Below are positions 53,894 through 63,187 of a DNA stretch of 64,000 bases, one piece after another. The notes under the pieces are model-generated. The model was not told the origin of the DNA. It did not search any database and worked only from the letters and a program-made list of their open reading frames with translations. Source of the stretch: Cryobacterium sp. PH31-L1 (GTDB taxonomy: Bacteria > Actinomycetota > Actinomycetes > Actinomycetales > Microbacteriaceae); the NCBI RefSeq assembly GCF_030063145.1, contig NZ_JASISM010000002.1, positions 1-64,000 on the forward strand, given 5' to 3'. The position numbers and the translations under genes were made by a program. Numbering within the stretch: the stretch's first letter is position 1; the number at the start of each line of letters is the position of its first letter.

Positions 53894-54644
53894 CCCAGGC
53901 TCCGCCTCGTTCGACTCTGGCCTTCGCGTTCAACAGCCATTCGGCCAGGCTCCGCACCTGCTCGGTCGCGAACTGCCGGGCGGCGGCCGCGTCATTGGCG
54001 CGCACGGCGCCGGCAATGGCCTGGCTGCTCGCAAGCAGCGACCGACGGGCTCGGGCATCCGTCATGCCGAGAAGCAGCAGCGGGCCGAACTCGGCCTGCA
54101 GCCGGATGAGGTCCCGCACCAGCCGGGCGGACTGGCTGAGAACGGCCAACTCCAGGTAGAATCCGCCGGCGTTGGTGCGGGCCCCGGCGACCGTCGCGAA
54201 GTCAGCGCCGCGCAGCCACAGATCGAGGCGGTCGGAGTCGGGTTCTGAGGCGTGCAGCGCAGCCCGTTGGGCGCACCCCTCGACGATGGTCGCGAAATGG
54301 ACGGCCATGTCAGAGAGATCGACCTGCGCCAGACCGTGGAGGCGAGCCTGCACGAGCGTGCTGTGCGGGGCATCCGCTTTCATTACGAAGCTGCCGCCGC
54401 CGCGGCCGCGCCGAGTCTCGACCAGGCCGGCATCGCGCAGTCCAGCGAGGCCTTCACGCACTGTGATCAGGGCCACACCGAAACGGCGGGCCAGATCGGA
54501 TTCGCTCGGCAGACGTTCATCGGGGGCGAGAACGCCGAGAATGATGGCGTCGGTGAGTCGGGCGGTTACCTGCTCGGTGCGGCCGGCGTCGATGAGCTGC
54601 GCGAAAATCGCTTCGCGTGCGCCCGGCCGATTGTGTGCCTCCAT
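53886..54644 (-). CDS. GntR family regulator, FCD subgroup
   Basis: 252 aa. Winged HTH at about 20-85 (TEQVTARLTDAIILGVLAPDERLPSESDLARRFGVALITVREGLAGLRDAGLVETRRGRGG), then a helical FCD domain (HFATIVEGCAQRAALHAS, GGFYLELAVLSQSARLVRDLI, DAAAARQFATEQV). It lies between a degenerate ABC ATPase gene 9 bases upstream and the Cache-like gene with which it overlaps. Probably controls this operon and the permease/dehydrogenase genes downstream. Confidence 0.87.
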   Translation of the reverse strand: MEAHNRPGAREAIFAQLIDAGRTEQVTARLTDAIILGVLAPDERLPSESDLARRFGVALITVREGLAGLRDAGLVETRRGRGGGSFVMKADAPHSTLVQARLHGLAQVDLSDMAVHFATIVEGCAQRAALHASEPDSDRLDLWLRGADFATVAGARTNAGGFYLELAVLSQSARLVRDLIRLQAEFGPLLLLGMTDARARRSLLASSQAIAGAVRANDAAAARQFATEQVRSLAEWLLNAKARVERGGAWDA

Positions 54645-54653
54645 GCGCCCAAT

Positions 54654-55724
54654 CTACAAGCCCAGGCTGCCCGGCGACTGATTCGCGGCCGCGTCGAGAA
54701 GCTCGCGGGTGTACGGATGCTTGGGGGAACCGAATAGATCGGCGACCGACGCGTATTCGACGATCGCACCGGTGCGTACCACGGCAACACGATTGCAGAT
54801 CAGTGACGCGACGCGGACCGAGCGCGTCACGATAATCATGGTCAGTTCGCGTTCGCGCTGCAATCTGCTCAGCAGCTCAAGAATGTCGGAACTGTCCGAC
54901 GCGTTCAGAGTGTCGGTCGGGTCGTCGGCCACGAGCAGATTCGGGCTGCCGGCCAAGGCAGTGGCGATGTGCACGCGCTGCGCCAGGGTCGCAGACACGT
55001 CGCGCGGGTACGCGGTGAAGGTGTGTTCCGGATTCTCAACGCCGGCCTGGCCCAGCAGATCCAGGGACCGTTCGTAGGCGGCCGGTTTCGACAGGCCGCC
55101 GCCGGAACGTAGCGGTGTGGCCAGCTGGGTTCCCACGGTCAGGTTCGGGTCGAGGCCGTCGAGTGGATTCCTCGGCAGGTAGGCCACCTTGGCGTCGTGA
55201 AGCCGGGAGAACGATCGTGGCGGCAGCCCGACCAGTTCGACGCCGTTGAACAGAATCGACCCGGATCGGATGGTCGCCGGCGCCGGAAGTACGCCGGCGA
55301 TGCACTGGGCGACCTCGAGAGCACCGGAAGACGCATCGCCGACCAGCCCAACGACCTCGCCGCAGGTTATGGAGAGCGAGATGCCCTGCACCACACGCGG
55401 TGCGTCGGAGTGCGCCGCCGCCGCGACCTGAAGCCCGCGCACATCGAGCAGTGCCGCGGAGCGAAACCAGTGCGACGGCATGGGCGCGGTCGTTTCAGCC
55501 GGCGACGAAGTAGCGACATGATCGGGCAGCTCGTGCAAGGGCGGTGCCGCCGAGGGAATTCCAGCCCGCACGGTTCGATTGAGACGACGAAATAAACTGC
55601 GAGCGTCACACATCGTCGGCTCGCATTTCGGTAGGTCGAGACGAGCGGCGACGCGTGGGTCAAGCCCAACCGATAATCTCTGGTGCGTGGTACCGCAAAA
55701 AGCCACTTGCTCCAGCATTTTCAC
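54654..55724 (-). CDS. catalytically degenerate ABC ATPase (OppD/DppD-derived pseudo-ATPase)
   Basis: 356 aa, frame intact. The oligopeptide-ATPase origin is clear from YPRDVS ... QRVHIATALAGSPNLLVADDPTDTLN and the C-terminal HPYTRELL. Yet each catalytic motif is altered: Walker A reads GDASSGAL (129-136; Lys and Ser/Thr lost), Q-loop Gln is Arg (R185), signature LSGGMRQ became VSATLAQ (243-249), Walker B Glu is Asp (D268), and H-loop His is Arg (R301). Residues 1-85 are an unusual extension; starts at 55613 or 55481 are alternatives to GTG 55724. No permease or binding protein gene is adjacent. A regulatory or scaffolding role is inferred. Confidence 0.8.
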   Translation of the reverse strand: MKMLEQVAFCGTTHQRLSVGLDPRVAARLDLPKCEPTMCDARSLFRRLNRTVRAGIPSAAPPLHELPDHVATSSPAETTAPMPSHWFRSAALLDVRGLQVAAAAHSDAPRVVQGISLSITCGEVVGLVGDASSGALEVAQCIAGVLPAPATIRSGSILFNGVELVGLPPRSFSRLHDAKVAYLPRNPLDGLDPNLTVGTQLATPLRSGGGLSKPAAYERSLDLLGQAGVENPEHTFTAYPRDVSATLAQRVHIATALAGSPNLLVADDPTDTLNASDSSDILELLSRLQRERELTMIIVTRSVRVASLICNRVAVVRTGAIVEYASVADLFGSPKHPYTRELLDAAANQSPGSLGL

Positions 55725-55824
55725 GTCATAACAATGTTAGCTAAAAGTATTGCCTACAACGTACCGGTTTGTTTGTTTCAGAGCGGATGCGCCTGCAGCC
55801 GTCCCGCACGCCGGCACCTCAGCG

Positions 55825-57306
55825 CTAGTGCGGCGAGTGGGCCTCGAGAAACTCGTACACCTCGGTCTGGTCGACGCCGGGAAAGGTTCCGGTGGGCAGG
55901 GCCGCGAGCAGACTCGTCGGGGTTCGTGCGGCAGGCCAGGACTGCCCGGCCCAGCGCCCGGCGAGGTTGTCGGGAGCCCGGCGGCAGCAGGACTCATCGG
56001 GGCACTTGGAGACGGCGCGGTTTGACGTCTCGCGGCCGCGGAACCACTTCACGTGTGCGAACGGTACCCCAACGCTCACCGAGTACTCGCCCTCCTTGGC
56101 CTTTTCGATACGGGAGGTGCACCAGAAGCTGCCGGCCGGCATGTCCGTGTACTGGTACCACGCGCTGAAGCGGTCTTCGACGTCGAACACGGTGCGGGCA
56201 GTCCAGCTGCGGCAGACCGTCGTGCCCTCGACCGCGCCGAGCGCGTCACTCGGGAAGCGCACATTATCGTTTTCGTAGGCTTTGATGATCGTGCCGGACT
56301 CGTGCACCTTCATGAAATGCACCGGAATGTCCAGGCGGGCGGTGGCGAGGTTGGTGAATCGGTGCGCGGCCGTCTCGTAGGAGACTGCGAAGGCGTCCCG
56401 CAGATCTTCCATTGAGATGCGCCGCAGGGTCTTCGCGTCGGTCAGCATGCGCACTGCATCTCGCTCCGGCAGCAGGATCGCTGCGGTGAGATAGTTGGTT
56501 TCCACCCGCTGGCGCAGAAATTCGGCATAATTTTTCGGCTCTTCGTGCGCGCACAGGTGGCTCGCAAAGGCCTGCACGATCGGCGAACGGGAATCCCGCG
56601 AGGCCGAACGTTCGGTCGGCAGATAGATACGTCCGTTGCGCTTGTCGGTGACCGACCGGGTGGAGTGCGGCAGGTCATTCACATAGTGCAGCGAAAACCC
56701 TAGGTGGGTGGCCATGTCGGCGACGAGCTGCTGCGACACCGGGCCACCGGAGTGACCGACCGCGGTGAGCAACTGGAGGGCCTGCGCCTCCAGCTCGGGA
56801 AAGTAGTTGTCCTGCTGCCGCATGATCTGGCGCAGCGCGGAGTTGGCCCGACGGGCCTCCTCCGGAGTCGCTGCGCGCTCCCGGTTGAGCCGGTCGATTT
56901 CATTGTGCAGGCTGAGGATGGTCTGCAGGGTTTCGTCGCTCTGGCCTTTGCTGACCCGGATGCGGGGAAGTCCGAGGGCCTGGAACACCGGCCCGCGCTG
57001 GGCACGTTCCACCGAGATTTCCAGGGCGGCTCGTTCGGAGGGGGCATCGGTTCGCATCAGCTCTTCGACGGTGGTGCCGAGTGCGAGGGCGATCGTGCGC
57101 AGCATGGAGAGGCGTGGTTCGCGTTTGCCGTTCTCCATCATCGACACTTGGGAAGGCGCGCGGTCGATTGTGGCGGCGAGGGCGTCGAGCGTCATCCGGC
57201 GGTTGGTGCGCAGTTCCCGGATGCGACGGCCCAGCGTGAGCGCGTCAAGCTCCGGCTCATCAAGGCTGAGGGACGACAGTGCGGCGAGGGCTTCGGCGGG
57301 GACCAT
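55825..57306 (-). CDS. ramB: RamB-type regulator of acetate metabolism (short-chain fatty acyl regulator)
   Basis: 493 aa. N-terminal XRE helix-turn-helix at about 24-84 (LGRRIRELRTNRRMTLDALAATIDRAPSQVSMMENGKREPRLSML), a helical middle, an ImmA/IrrE-like region (FASHLCAHEEPKNYAEF... YLTAAILLPE) and a C-terminal Cys-rich domain (SKCPDESCCRRAPDN). In Corynebacterium RamB represses glyoxylate-cycle genes on glucose. Start at MVPAEALAAL (57306). Divergent from aceB, fitting that role. Confidence 0.9.
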   Translation of the reverse strand: MVPAEALAALSSLSLDEPELDALTLGRRIRELRTNRRMTLDALAATIDRAPSQVSMMENGKREPRLSMLRTIALALGTTVEELMRTDAPSERAALEISVERAQRGPVFQALGLPRIRVSKGQSDETLQTILSLHNEIDRLNRERAATPEEARRANSALRQIMRQQDNYFPELEAQALQLLTAVGHSGGPVSQQLVADMATHLGFSLHYVNDLPHSTRSVTDKRNGRIYLPTERSASRDSRSPIVQAFASHLCAHEEPKNYAEFLRQRVETNYLTAAILLPERDAVRMLTDAKTLRRISMEDLRDAFAVSYETAAHRFTNLATARLDIPVHFMKVHESGTIIKAYENDNVRFPSDALGAVEGTTVCRSWTARTVFDVEDRFSAWYQYTDMPAGSFWCTSRIEKAKEGEYSVSVGVPFAHVKWFRGRETSNRAVSKCPDESCCRRAPDNLAGRWAGQSWPAARTPTSLLAALPTGTFPGVDQTEVYEFLEAHSPH

Positions 57307-57342
57307 GGCCTTAGTGTCGCAGATCACAAAAGTTTCCACAAT

Positions 57343-57364
57343 CAGAAGAACAGGGTTTCTTCTG
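57343..57364. promoter_or_regulatory. inverted repeat in the ramB-aceB divergent promoter region
   Basis: CAGAAGAA (57343-57350) and TTCTTCTG (57357-57364) with a 6-base spacer, 37 bases from the ramB start. Nearby, on the opposite strand, AAACTTTTGTG (about 57327-57337) partly resembles the RamB box AAACTTTGCAAA known from Corynebacterium. Which, if either, is the operator is not settled. Confidence 0.4.
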
Positions 57365-57571
57365 TGTATTGATTGGGGTTGGGCCGTGCCGAGACCCGGC
57401 AGAGTAGAGGCACAGGCAAGCACCGACTTTCGAATTGCGACCGCTCATCCTCGCGCTCACCGATTCGACCGAAGCAGAACCGCTCCACCATCCTCCGCCT
57501 GAGATCGGGCGAACCGCGCAGCTGCGGCTCGCCCCCTGTCGGTATCACCTACTTTCGCAAGGAGCCAGACC

Positions 57572-59245
<1,674 letters not shown>

Positions 59246-59276
59246 ATAGTTTTCGCAGCTGACGCTGCGAGTTCGC

Positions 59277-59343
59277 GAAAGCGGGCAAATGGTTGTCTGG
59301 CCCCGGCATCATCACAGGGGCGGCAACTGTTTGCCCGTTTTTT
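59277..59343 (+). terminator. terminator after aceB
   Basis: CGGGCAAA (59282-59289) pairs with TTTGCCCG (59330-59337), extended by AAA / TTT flanks and followed by T-rich sequence; an inner hairpin (GGCCCC / GGGGC) fills the loop. Confidence 0.65.
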
Positions 59344-59374
59344 GCGCTATTCGTGTTCTGCCGCCGTTCCATCC

Positions 59375-59407
59375 CCCAGATTGGGGGGGACGGCAGTACC
59401 CAATGGG
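59375..59407. promoter_or_regulatory. two CCCA-TGGG palindromes upstream of the first surface-protein gene
   Basis: CCCAGATTGGG (59375-59385) and CCCAATGGG (59399-59407), 24 bases apart, end about 100 bases before the start codon. A third, CCCATTCTGGG, sits at 62403-62413 in the same relative place before the second surface-protein gene, suggesting a shared regulator. Confidence 0.45.
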
Positions 59408-59448
59408 GGGCATACGTGAGCGGATGTCATCTCTACTGTTTTGAATAT

Positions 59449-59473
59449 AGATAATGAAAAGATTTCATTATCT
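59449..59473 (+). promoter_or_regulatory. AT-rich perfect inverted repeat in the leader
   Basis: 11-bp arms AGATAATGAAA (59449-59459) and TTTCATTATCT (59463-59473) with a 3-base spacer, 34 bases before the GTG start at 59508. Could be an operator or an RNA hairpin of the 5' leader. Confidence 0.5.
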
Positions 59474-59507
59474 CACTTCGGAACTGACAATTTGAGATGA
59501 GACTGAC

Positions 59508-60188
59508 GTGAAACTTATGTTAAACCGCAAGAAAATGATCATCGGGGCCGGAGGCGTTGCCGTTGCATTGACGATGGTCCTCGCCGCCTTGGGACCGACC
59601 GGCGCGTACTTCAGCGACACGGCACAGGGCGCAGTGAGCGGAACAATCGGCTCGATCAAGATTGCCGGTGCCGACGGAACCGGCACTGACTCACTCAACC
59701 TGGCTTTCACGAACCTGCTACCGGGAACGCCTCAGACCGTCACCTCGCGCTATGTCAACACGGGTTTGAACGCTCAGGATGTCTGGGTCGTGTTCAACGA
59801 CAAGGACGCACTGCACGCTTTGAACGACCTCGGTACCTACGGCGAATTCCACGTGGCTGCCAACGGTACAGCGCTCTTCGACTCCGCGAACCTCAGCGAT
59901 GACTTGGACGACACCGCGCACCCGAGCTGCGGCGCCCTCGCGCCGACGGGATGCTGGCCCGTTCCGAAGATGATCAAGCTGGCATCCAACCTGGCGCCGA
60001 CAGCTGTCGGCTCGGTCTCGTTCAGCTTCGGCTACGCGGCAAAGATGTCTGGCCAGTCGGAGCTGGGCGGTGGAGTGTGGAACTCTTACCCGGTGAAGAC
60101 GGCTCAGACCCCGAACGCCGTGGTCGTTGGAAACGGTCTGCCGTACCAGATTGTGGCCACGCAGGTCGGACAGACCCCGGGCCTGTAG
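59508..60188 (+). CDS. SipW-dependent surface protein, TasA/CalY-like
   Basis: 226 aa. The N-terminus is KKMIIGAGGVAVALTMVLAALGPTGAYFSDTAQG, the alternate-type signal peptide processed by SipW-like peptidases (hydrophobic core then AYFSDT). The mature part is beta-rich: SGTIGSIKI, LNLAFTNLLPGTPQTVTSRYVNTG, PVPKMIKLASNLAPTAVGSVSFSFGYAAKMSG, as in TasA/CalY (camelysin-like) matrix-fibre proteins. GTG 59508 or ATG 59517. A hairpin separates it from the sipW gene 83 bases downstream. Likely exported and assembled at the surface; fibre formation is inferred. Confidence 0.8.
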   Translation: MKLMLNRKKMIIGAGGVAVALTMVLAALGPTGAYFSDTAQGAVSGTIGSIKIAGADGTGTDSLNLAFTNLLPGTPQTVTSRYVNTGLNAQDVWVVFNDKDALHALNDLGTYGEFHVAANGTALFDSANLSDDLDDTAHPSCGALAPTGCWPVPKMIKLASNLAPTAVGSVSFSFGYAAKMSGQSELGGGVWNSYPVKTAQTPNAVVVGNGLPYQIVATQVGQTPGL

Positions 60189-60203
60189 GGCTCGATGAAA
60201 TGG

Positions 60204-60236
60204 CTCGGACGTCGCTGTCGGCTAGCGACGTCCGAG
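60204..60236 (+). terminator. hairpin between surface-protein gene and sipW
   Basis: 13-bp perfect arms CTCGGACGTCGCT (60204-60216) and AGCGACGTCCGAG (60224-60236), then GCATTCCTTTTCC. Probably a partial terminator, giving more surface-protein mRNA than peptidase mRNA. Confidence 0.65.
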
Positions 60237-60271
60237 GCATTCCTTTTCCGTTCCGAGCCGAGGGGCGCGCC

Positions 60272-60775
60272 GTGAAGAGATTCAAAGGCACCGTGGTCGT
60301 GCTGCTCGTTCTTGCCGCCGTGCTTACCCCGGTCGTTCTGGTCGCGACGGGCGCACTGCCCTATCGGGCCTTTGTCGTGCGCACCGGGTCGATGTCGCCC
60401 ACCATCCTGCCGGCGAGCATCGTCATCGTCGAGGCCGACCGGTACACGGTCGGACAGGTGATCACCTTTCGGCGAGACGGCGATCGCACCACCCATCGAC
60501 TCGTGGCCTTCAACGACGATGCCACCCTCTCGACAAAGGGCGACGCGAACGAGACGGTCGACCCGTTCACCGTGCGCGAAGCCGATGTCGTCGGCGGCGT
60601 GACCGCCTTCGTTCCCTACCTGGGCTATCTCGTGGTCTACCTGCAAAACCCTCTCGCCCTCGGTTCGGTCATGATGTGCGTGCTGAGCATTTGGTATGTC
60701 GGGTCGTCCGAACAAAAGACCGTGCGAAAGCAGACCGCGGAGTCCTCGGTTATCGCAGCCGTCGAGGTCGCCTAG
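60272..60775 (+). CDS. sipW: signal peptidase I, SipW (ER/archaeal) type
   Basis: 167 aa, one N-terminal helix (VVVLLVLAAVLTPVVLVATGAL) and one C-terminal helix (LGYLVVYLQNPLALGSVMMCVLSIWYVG). Catalytic Ser in RTGSMSPTI, and His instead of Lys as general base in RTTHRLV, the mark of SipW-type peptidases, followed by GDANETVDPFTV. It cleaves alternate-type signal peptides of the neighbouring surface proteins outside the membrane. GTG 60272 with GAGGGG upstream. Its stop overlaps that of the convergent photolyase gene (CTAG, 60772-60775). Confidence 0.9.
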   Translation: MKRFKGTVVVLLVLAAVLTPVVLVATGALPYRAFVVRTGSMSPTILPASIVIVEADRYTVGQVITFRRDGDRTTHRLVAFNDDATLSTKGDANETVDPFTVREADVVGGVTAFVPYLGYLVVYLQNPLALGSVMMCVLSIWYVGSSEQKTVRKQTAESSVIAAVEVA

Positions 60776-62193
60776 CGCGGTGTTTGGGCTTTGACCCGCT
60801 CGTAGGCAGCCAGGGCGGCGCGGCGCGTCTCGCCGAGGTCGACCAGCGGCGCCGGATAGGCATCCGTGCCGTATTCGGGCACGTTCTGCCGGATGTACTG
60901 CTGGTGCGGGTCGAACTTGGCCGCCTGCAGGTCGGGGTTGAAGATACGAAAATACGGTGCGGCGTCCGCTCCGGAACCGGCCACCCATTGCCAACCAAAT
61001 GGGTTGCTCGCCGCGTCGGCATCGACCAGGGTGTCCCAGAACCAGCGTTCGCCCTCGCGCCAATCGACCAACATATTCTTGATCAGGAATGACGCCGTCA
61101 CCATGCGTACCCGATTGTGCATGCTTCCGGTTCGCCACAGTTCACGCATGCCGGCGTCAACCAGGGCAAAGCCGGTGCGACCCTGCTGCCAGGCCGCTAG
61201 GGCATCCCGATCGAGTGGCGGCCACGGGAAAGCGTCGAAGGCAGGGCGCAGGTTCGTGGTCGCGAGGTCTGGCGCGTGAAAGAGCACGTGGTACGCGAAC
61301 TCCCGCCAGCCGACCTCGGTCAGAAATCGGGTCGCGCTGGCCAACTCGCTACCGCTGAGGCCGCGCTGGGCCTTGTGAGTCGCCGCCCACACCTGGTGCG
61401 GGCTGATCTCGCCCCAGCGCAGGTGCGGAGACAGTCGCGAGGTCGCGTTCTGGGCCGGTTCGTCTCGTTCGGTGGCGTAGCGGGGGAGCGACTCGGCCAA
61501 AAAGGTGTCGAGCAGGGAATGAGCGGATGCTTCGCCCGGCGTCCACGCGGCGCGCAGCCCGCCCGCCCAATCGGGGCTCGACGGTTCGAGTCCCCAGTCG
61601 TCGAGGTCGTCGGAGACGAGGGCTGCCGTAGTGGGGTCGCCGGCCCAGCCGGGAATGGCGGCCGGTGCCGGGTAGGGCGCGCGGGGCGGCGCACCCGCGG
61701 TGCAGGCCCGCCAGAATGGGGTGAAGACGGAGTAAGAGCCGCCCTGCCCGGTCTGAATCGTCCAGGGTTCGAACAGAAGCGAACCGGCGAAACTATGGGC
61801 GTCGACTCCGCGCTCACGCAGGTCGCTCTTGATCGCGGTGTCGATCGTGCGTTCGGCCAGGCCGTAGCGGCGGTTCCAAAACACGGCGGAGGCATCCGTT
61901 TCGTGCACCAGACCGGCGATGATCGGGCCGGCCGCACCGCGGCGCAGAATCAACCGGCCACCGAGGTCTTCGATGGAGCCGGCGAGGGATCGCAGGCTCT
62001 GGTGCAGCCACCAACGCGCCGCGCCGCCGAGCGGGCGGACTCCGTCGGATTGCTCGTCGAGCAGGTAGAGGGCCACAATCGGCTGCCCCTGCTCTATCGC
62101 CGCCTGCAGGGCTGGATGGTCGGCAACCCGCAGATCGTCGCGAAACCACACGACGACGGGCCCGACGTGGTCGGCTATCTGATCTGAAGTCAT
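60772..62193 (-). CDS. deoxyribodipyrimidine photolyase (cryptochrome/photolyase family)
   Basis: 473 aa. N-terminal photolyase domain VVVWFRDDLRVADHPALQAAI (antenna-binding), VFWNRRYG; C-terminal FAD domain with SRLSPHLRWGEISPHQVW, TEVGWREFAYHVLFH, TGFALVDAGMRELWRTGSMHNRVRMVTASFLIKNMLVDWREGERWFWDTLVDAD and GWQWVAGSGADAAPYFRIFNP. Class I CPD photolyase is the best fit. Start ATG 62193 with AGGAG upstream. It repairs UV pyrimidine dimers with blue light. It lies on the opposite strand inside the surface-protein locus. Confidence 0.93.
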   Translation of the reverse strand: MTSDQIADHVGPVVVWFRDDLRVADHPALQAAIEQGQPIVALYLLDEQSDGVRPLGGAARWWLHQSLRSLAGSIEDLGGRLILRRGAAGPIIAGLVHETDASAVFWNRRYGLAERTIDTAIKSDLRERGVDAHSFAGSLLFEPWTIQTGQGGSYSVFTPFWRACTAGAPPRAPYPAPAAIPGWAGDPTTAALVSDDLDDWGLEPSSPDWAGGLRAAWTPGEASAHSLLDTFLAESLPRYATERDEPAQNATSRLSPHLRWGEISPHQVWAATHKAQRGLSGSELASATRFLTEVGWREFAYHVLFHAPDLATTNLRPAFDAFPWPPLDRDALAAWQQGRTGFALVDAGMRELWRTGSMHNRVRMVTASFLIKNMLVDWREGERWFWDTLVDADAASNPFGWQWVAGSGADAAPYFRIFNPDLQAAKFDPHQQYIRQNVPEYGTDAYPAPLVDLGETRRAALAAYERVKAQTPR

Positions 62194-62499
62194 GCGGTCT
62201 CCTCGTGAAACTCCAGTCTGGACCATGCCGCGGGCCAGACCAATTCGGAGGTAGAACGGTCTGTCGCGTCTGATCGACAACGAACTCGTCTACCTGCCCG
62301 CATGTCGCTTTATCGTTGCATTCCTCCTGATTTTTCACGAAATGGTCCGATATACCTATTGATTTCAACTAATTCAGTATAGAAACGACATTTACCCTAA
62401 ATCCCATTCTGGGGGTTATCGACGGACAGACAAATCTGTCTGTCCCACATAGTGTGTGTACCACTCGCCCCTGAGTCGATCTTCCGAAAGGTCTCCACT
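62194..62499. other. divergent promoter region between photolyase and second surface-protein gene
   Basis: 306 bases, AT-rich in the middle (about 62325-62400), no gene. It holds a CCCATTCTGGG palindrome (62403-62413) and an inverted repeat at 62424-62445, and must contain promoters for both flanking genes. Confidence 0.6.
62403..62445. promoter_or_regulatory. CCCA-N3-TGGG palindrome and adjacent inverted repeat
   Basis: CCCATTCTGGG at 62403-62413 matches the pair at 59375-59407. An inverted repeat with 9-bp perfect arms, GGACAGACA (62424-62432) and TGTCTGTCC (62437-62445), follows. Both are within 100 bases of the start codon. Confidence 0.45.
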
Positions 62500-63072
62500 A
62501 TGAACAAGCTTCTCGTTAGCGCTATCGCCGGTGCCGCCGGACTGACCCTGCTGTTCGGCGGCGCGGGAACGTTCGCGCTCTGGAATTCCAGTACGTCGGT
62601 TGCCGGCGGAACGATCACCTCCGGCGCCCTGACGGTGGTCGACAACGCCGCCGCCGGCGTCTGGAAGAGCGGTGCCACTGAAATCACCCTGAGCACGTAC
62701 AAGATCGTGCCCGGTGACGTCCTTACCTACACGAAGAAGGTTGACATCACGGCGACCGGCGACAACATGGTCGCGACTCTGGCCGTTGCTCCAGCGAGCA
62801 TCACCGCCACGAGCGCAACCAACACCTTTGACGGGAAGCTCGCGAGCTACATCACCAAGAGCGCCCAAGTGTCGATCAGCGGCATAGGCATCACCGGTGC
62901 CGGCCCGACGTACACGATCACACCGGCCGGTACCGGCGTTATCGCTCGCGCTGCAGTGGTTACCGTCACCCTGACGTTCCCCAAGAGCAACGTCCCAGGA
63001 GCTGAGAACGATGCCATGCTCGGCTCGGTCAACCTCGGCGCCCTCGCCGTGACCCTGACGCAGACCACCTAG
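62500..63072 (+). CDS. alternate-signal-peptide surface protein
   Basis: 190 aa. MNKLLVSAIAGAAGLTLLFG then GAGTFALWNSSTSVAGG gives an alternate-type signal peptide with the FALWN-type boundary. The mature region is Thr/Ala/Gly-rich and beta-rich (TITSGALTVVD, TYKIVPGDVLTYTKKVDITATGDN, VTVTLTFPKSNVPGAENDAMLGSVNLGALAVTLTQT). GAAAGG about 8 bases before ATG. First of three co-directional genes that run to the window edge. Presumed substrate of the SipW-type peptidase; function unknown. Confidence 0.78.
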   Translation: MNKLLVSAIAGAAGLTLLFGGAGTFALWNSSTSVAGGTITSGALTVVDNAAAGVWKSGATEITLSTYKIVPGDVLTYTKKVDITATGDNMVATLAVAPASITATSATNTFDGKLASYITKSAQVSISGIGITGAGPTYTITPAGTGVIARAAVVTVTLTFPKSNVPGAENDAMLGSVNLGALAVTLTQTT

Positions 63073-63187
63073 TTCTTCACCACCTCCTGCACCGCCCCTG
63101 GTGTGCCCATCACCCGACGATGGGCACCCCCGGGCGGTGCGATTTTCCCTCCGGCTCCTCCGTTCGACCAGAAAGCGAGGTGATCAC

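Noticed and set aside
54654..55724. Sequencing error or pseudogene explanation for the degenerate ABC ATPase
   Set aside because: The frame is intact over 356 codons with normal codon use, and separate motifs each carry in-frame substitutions rather than shifts.
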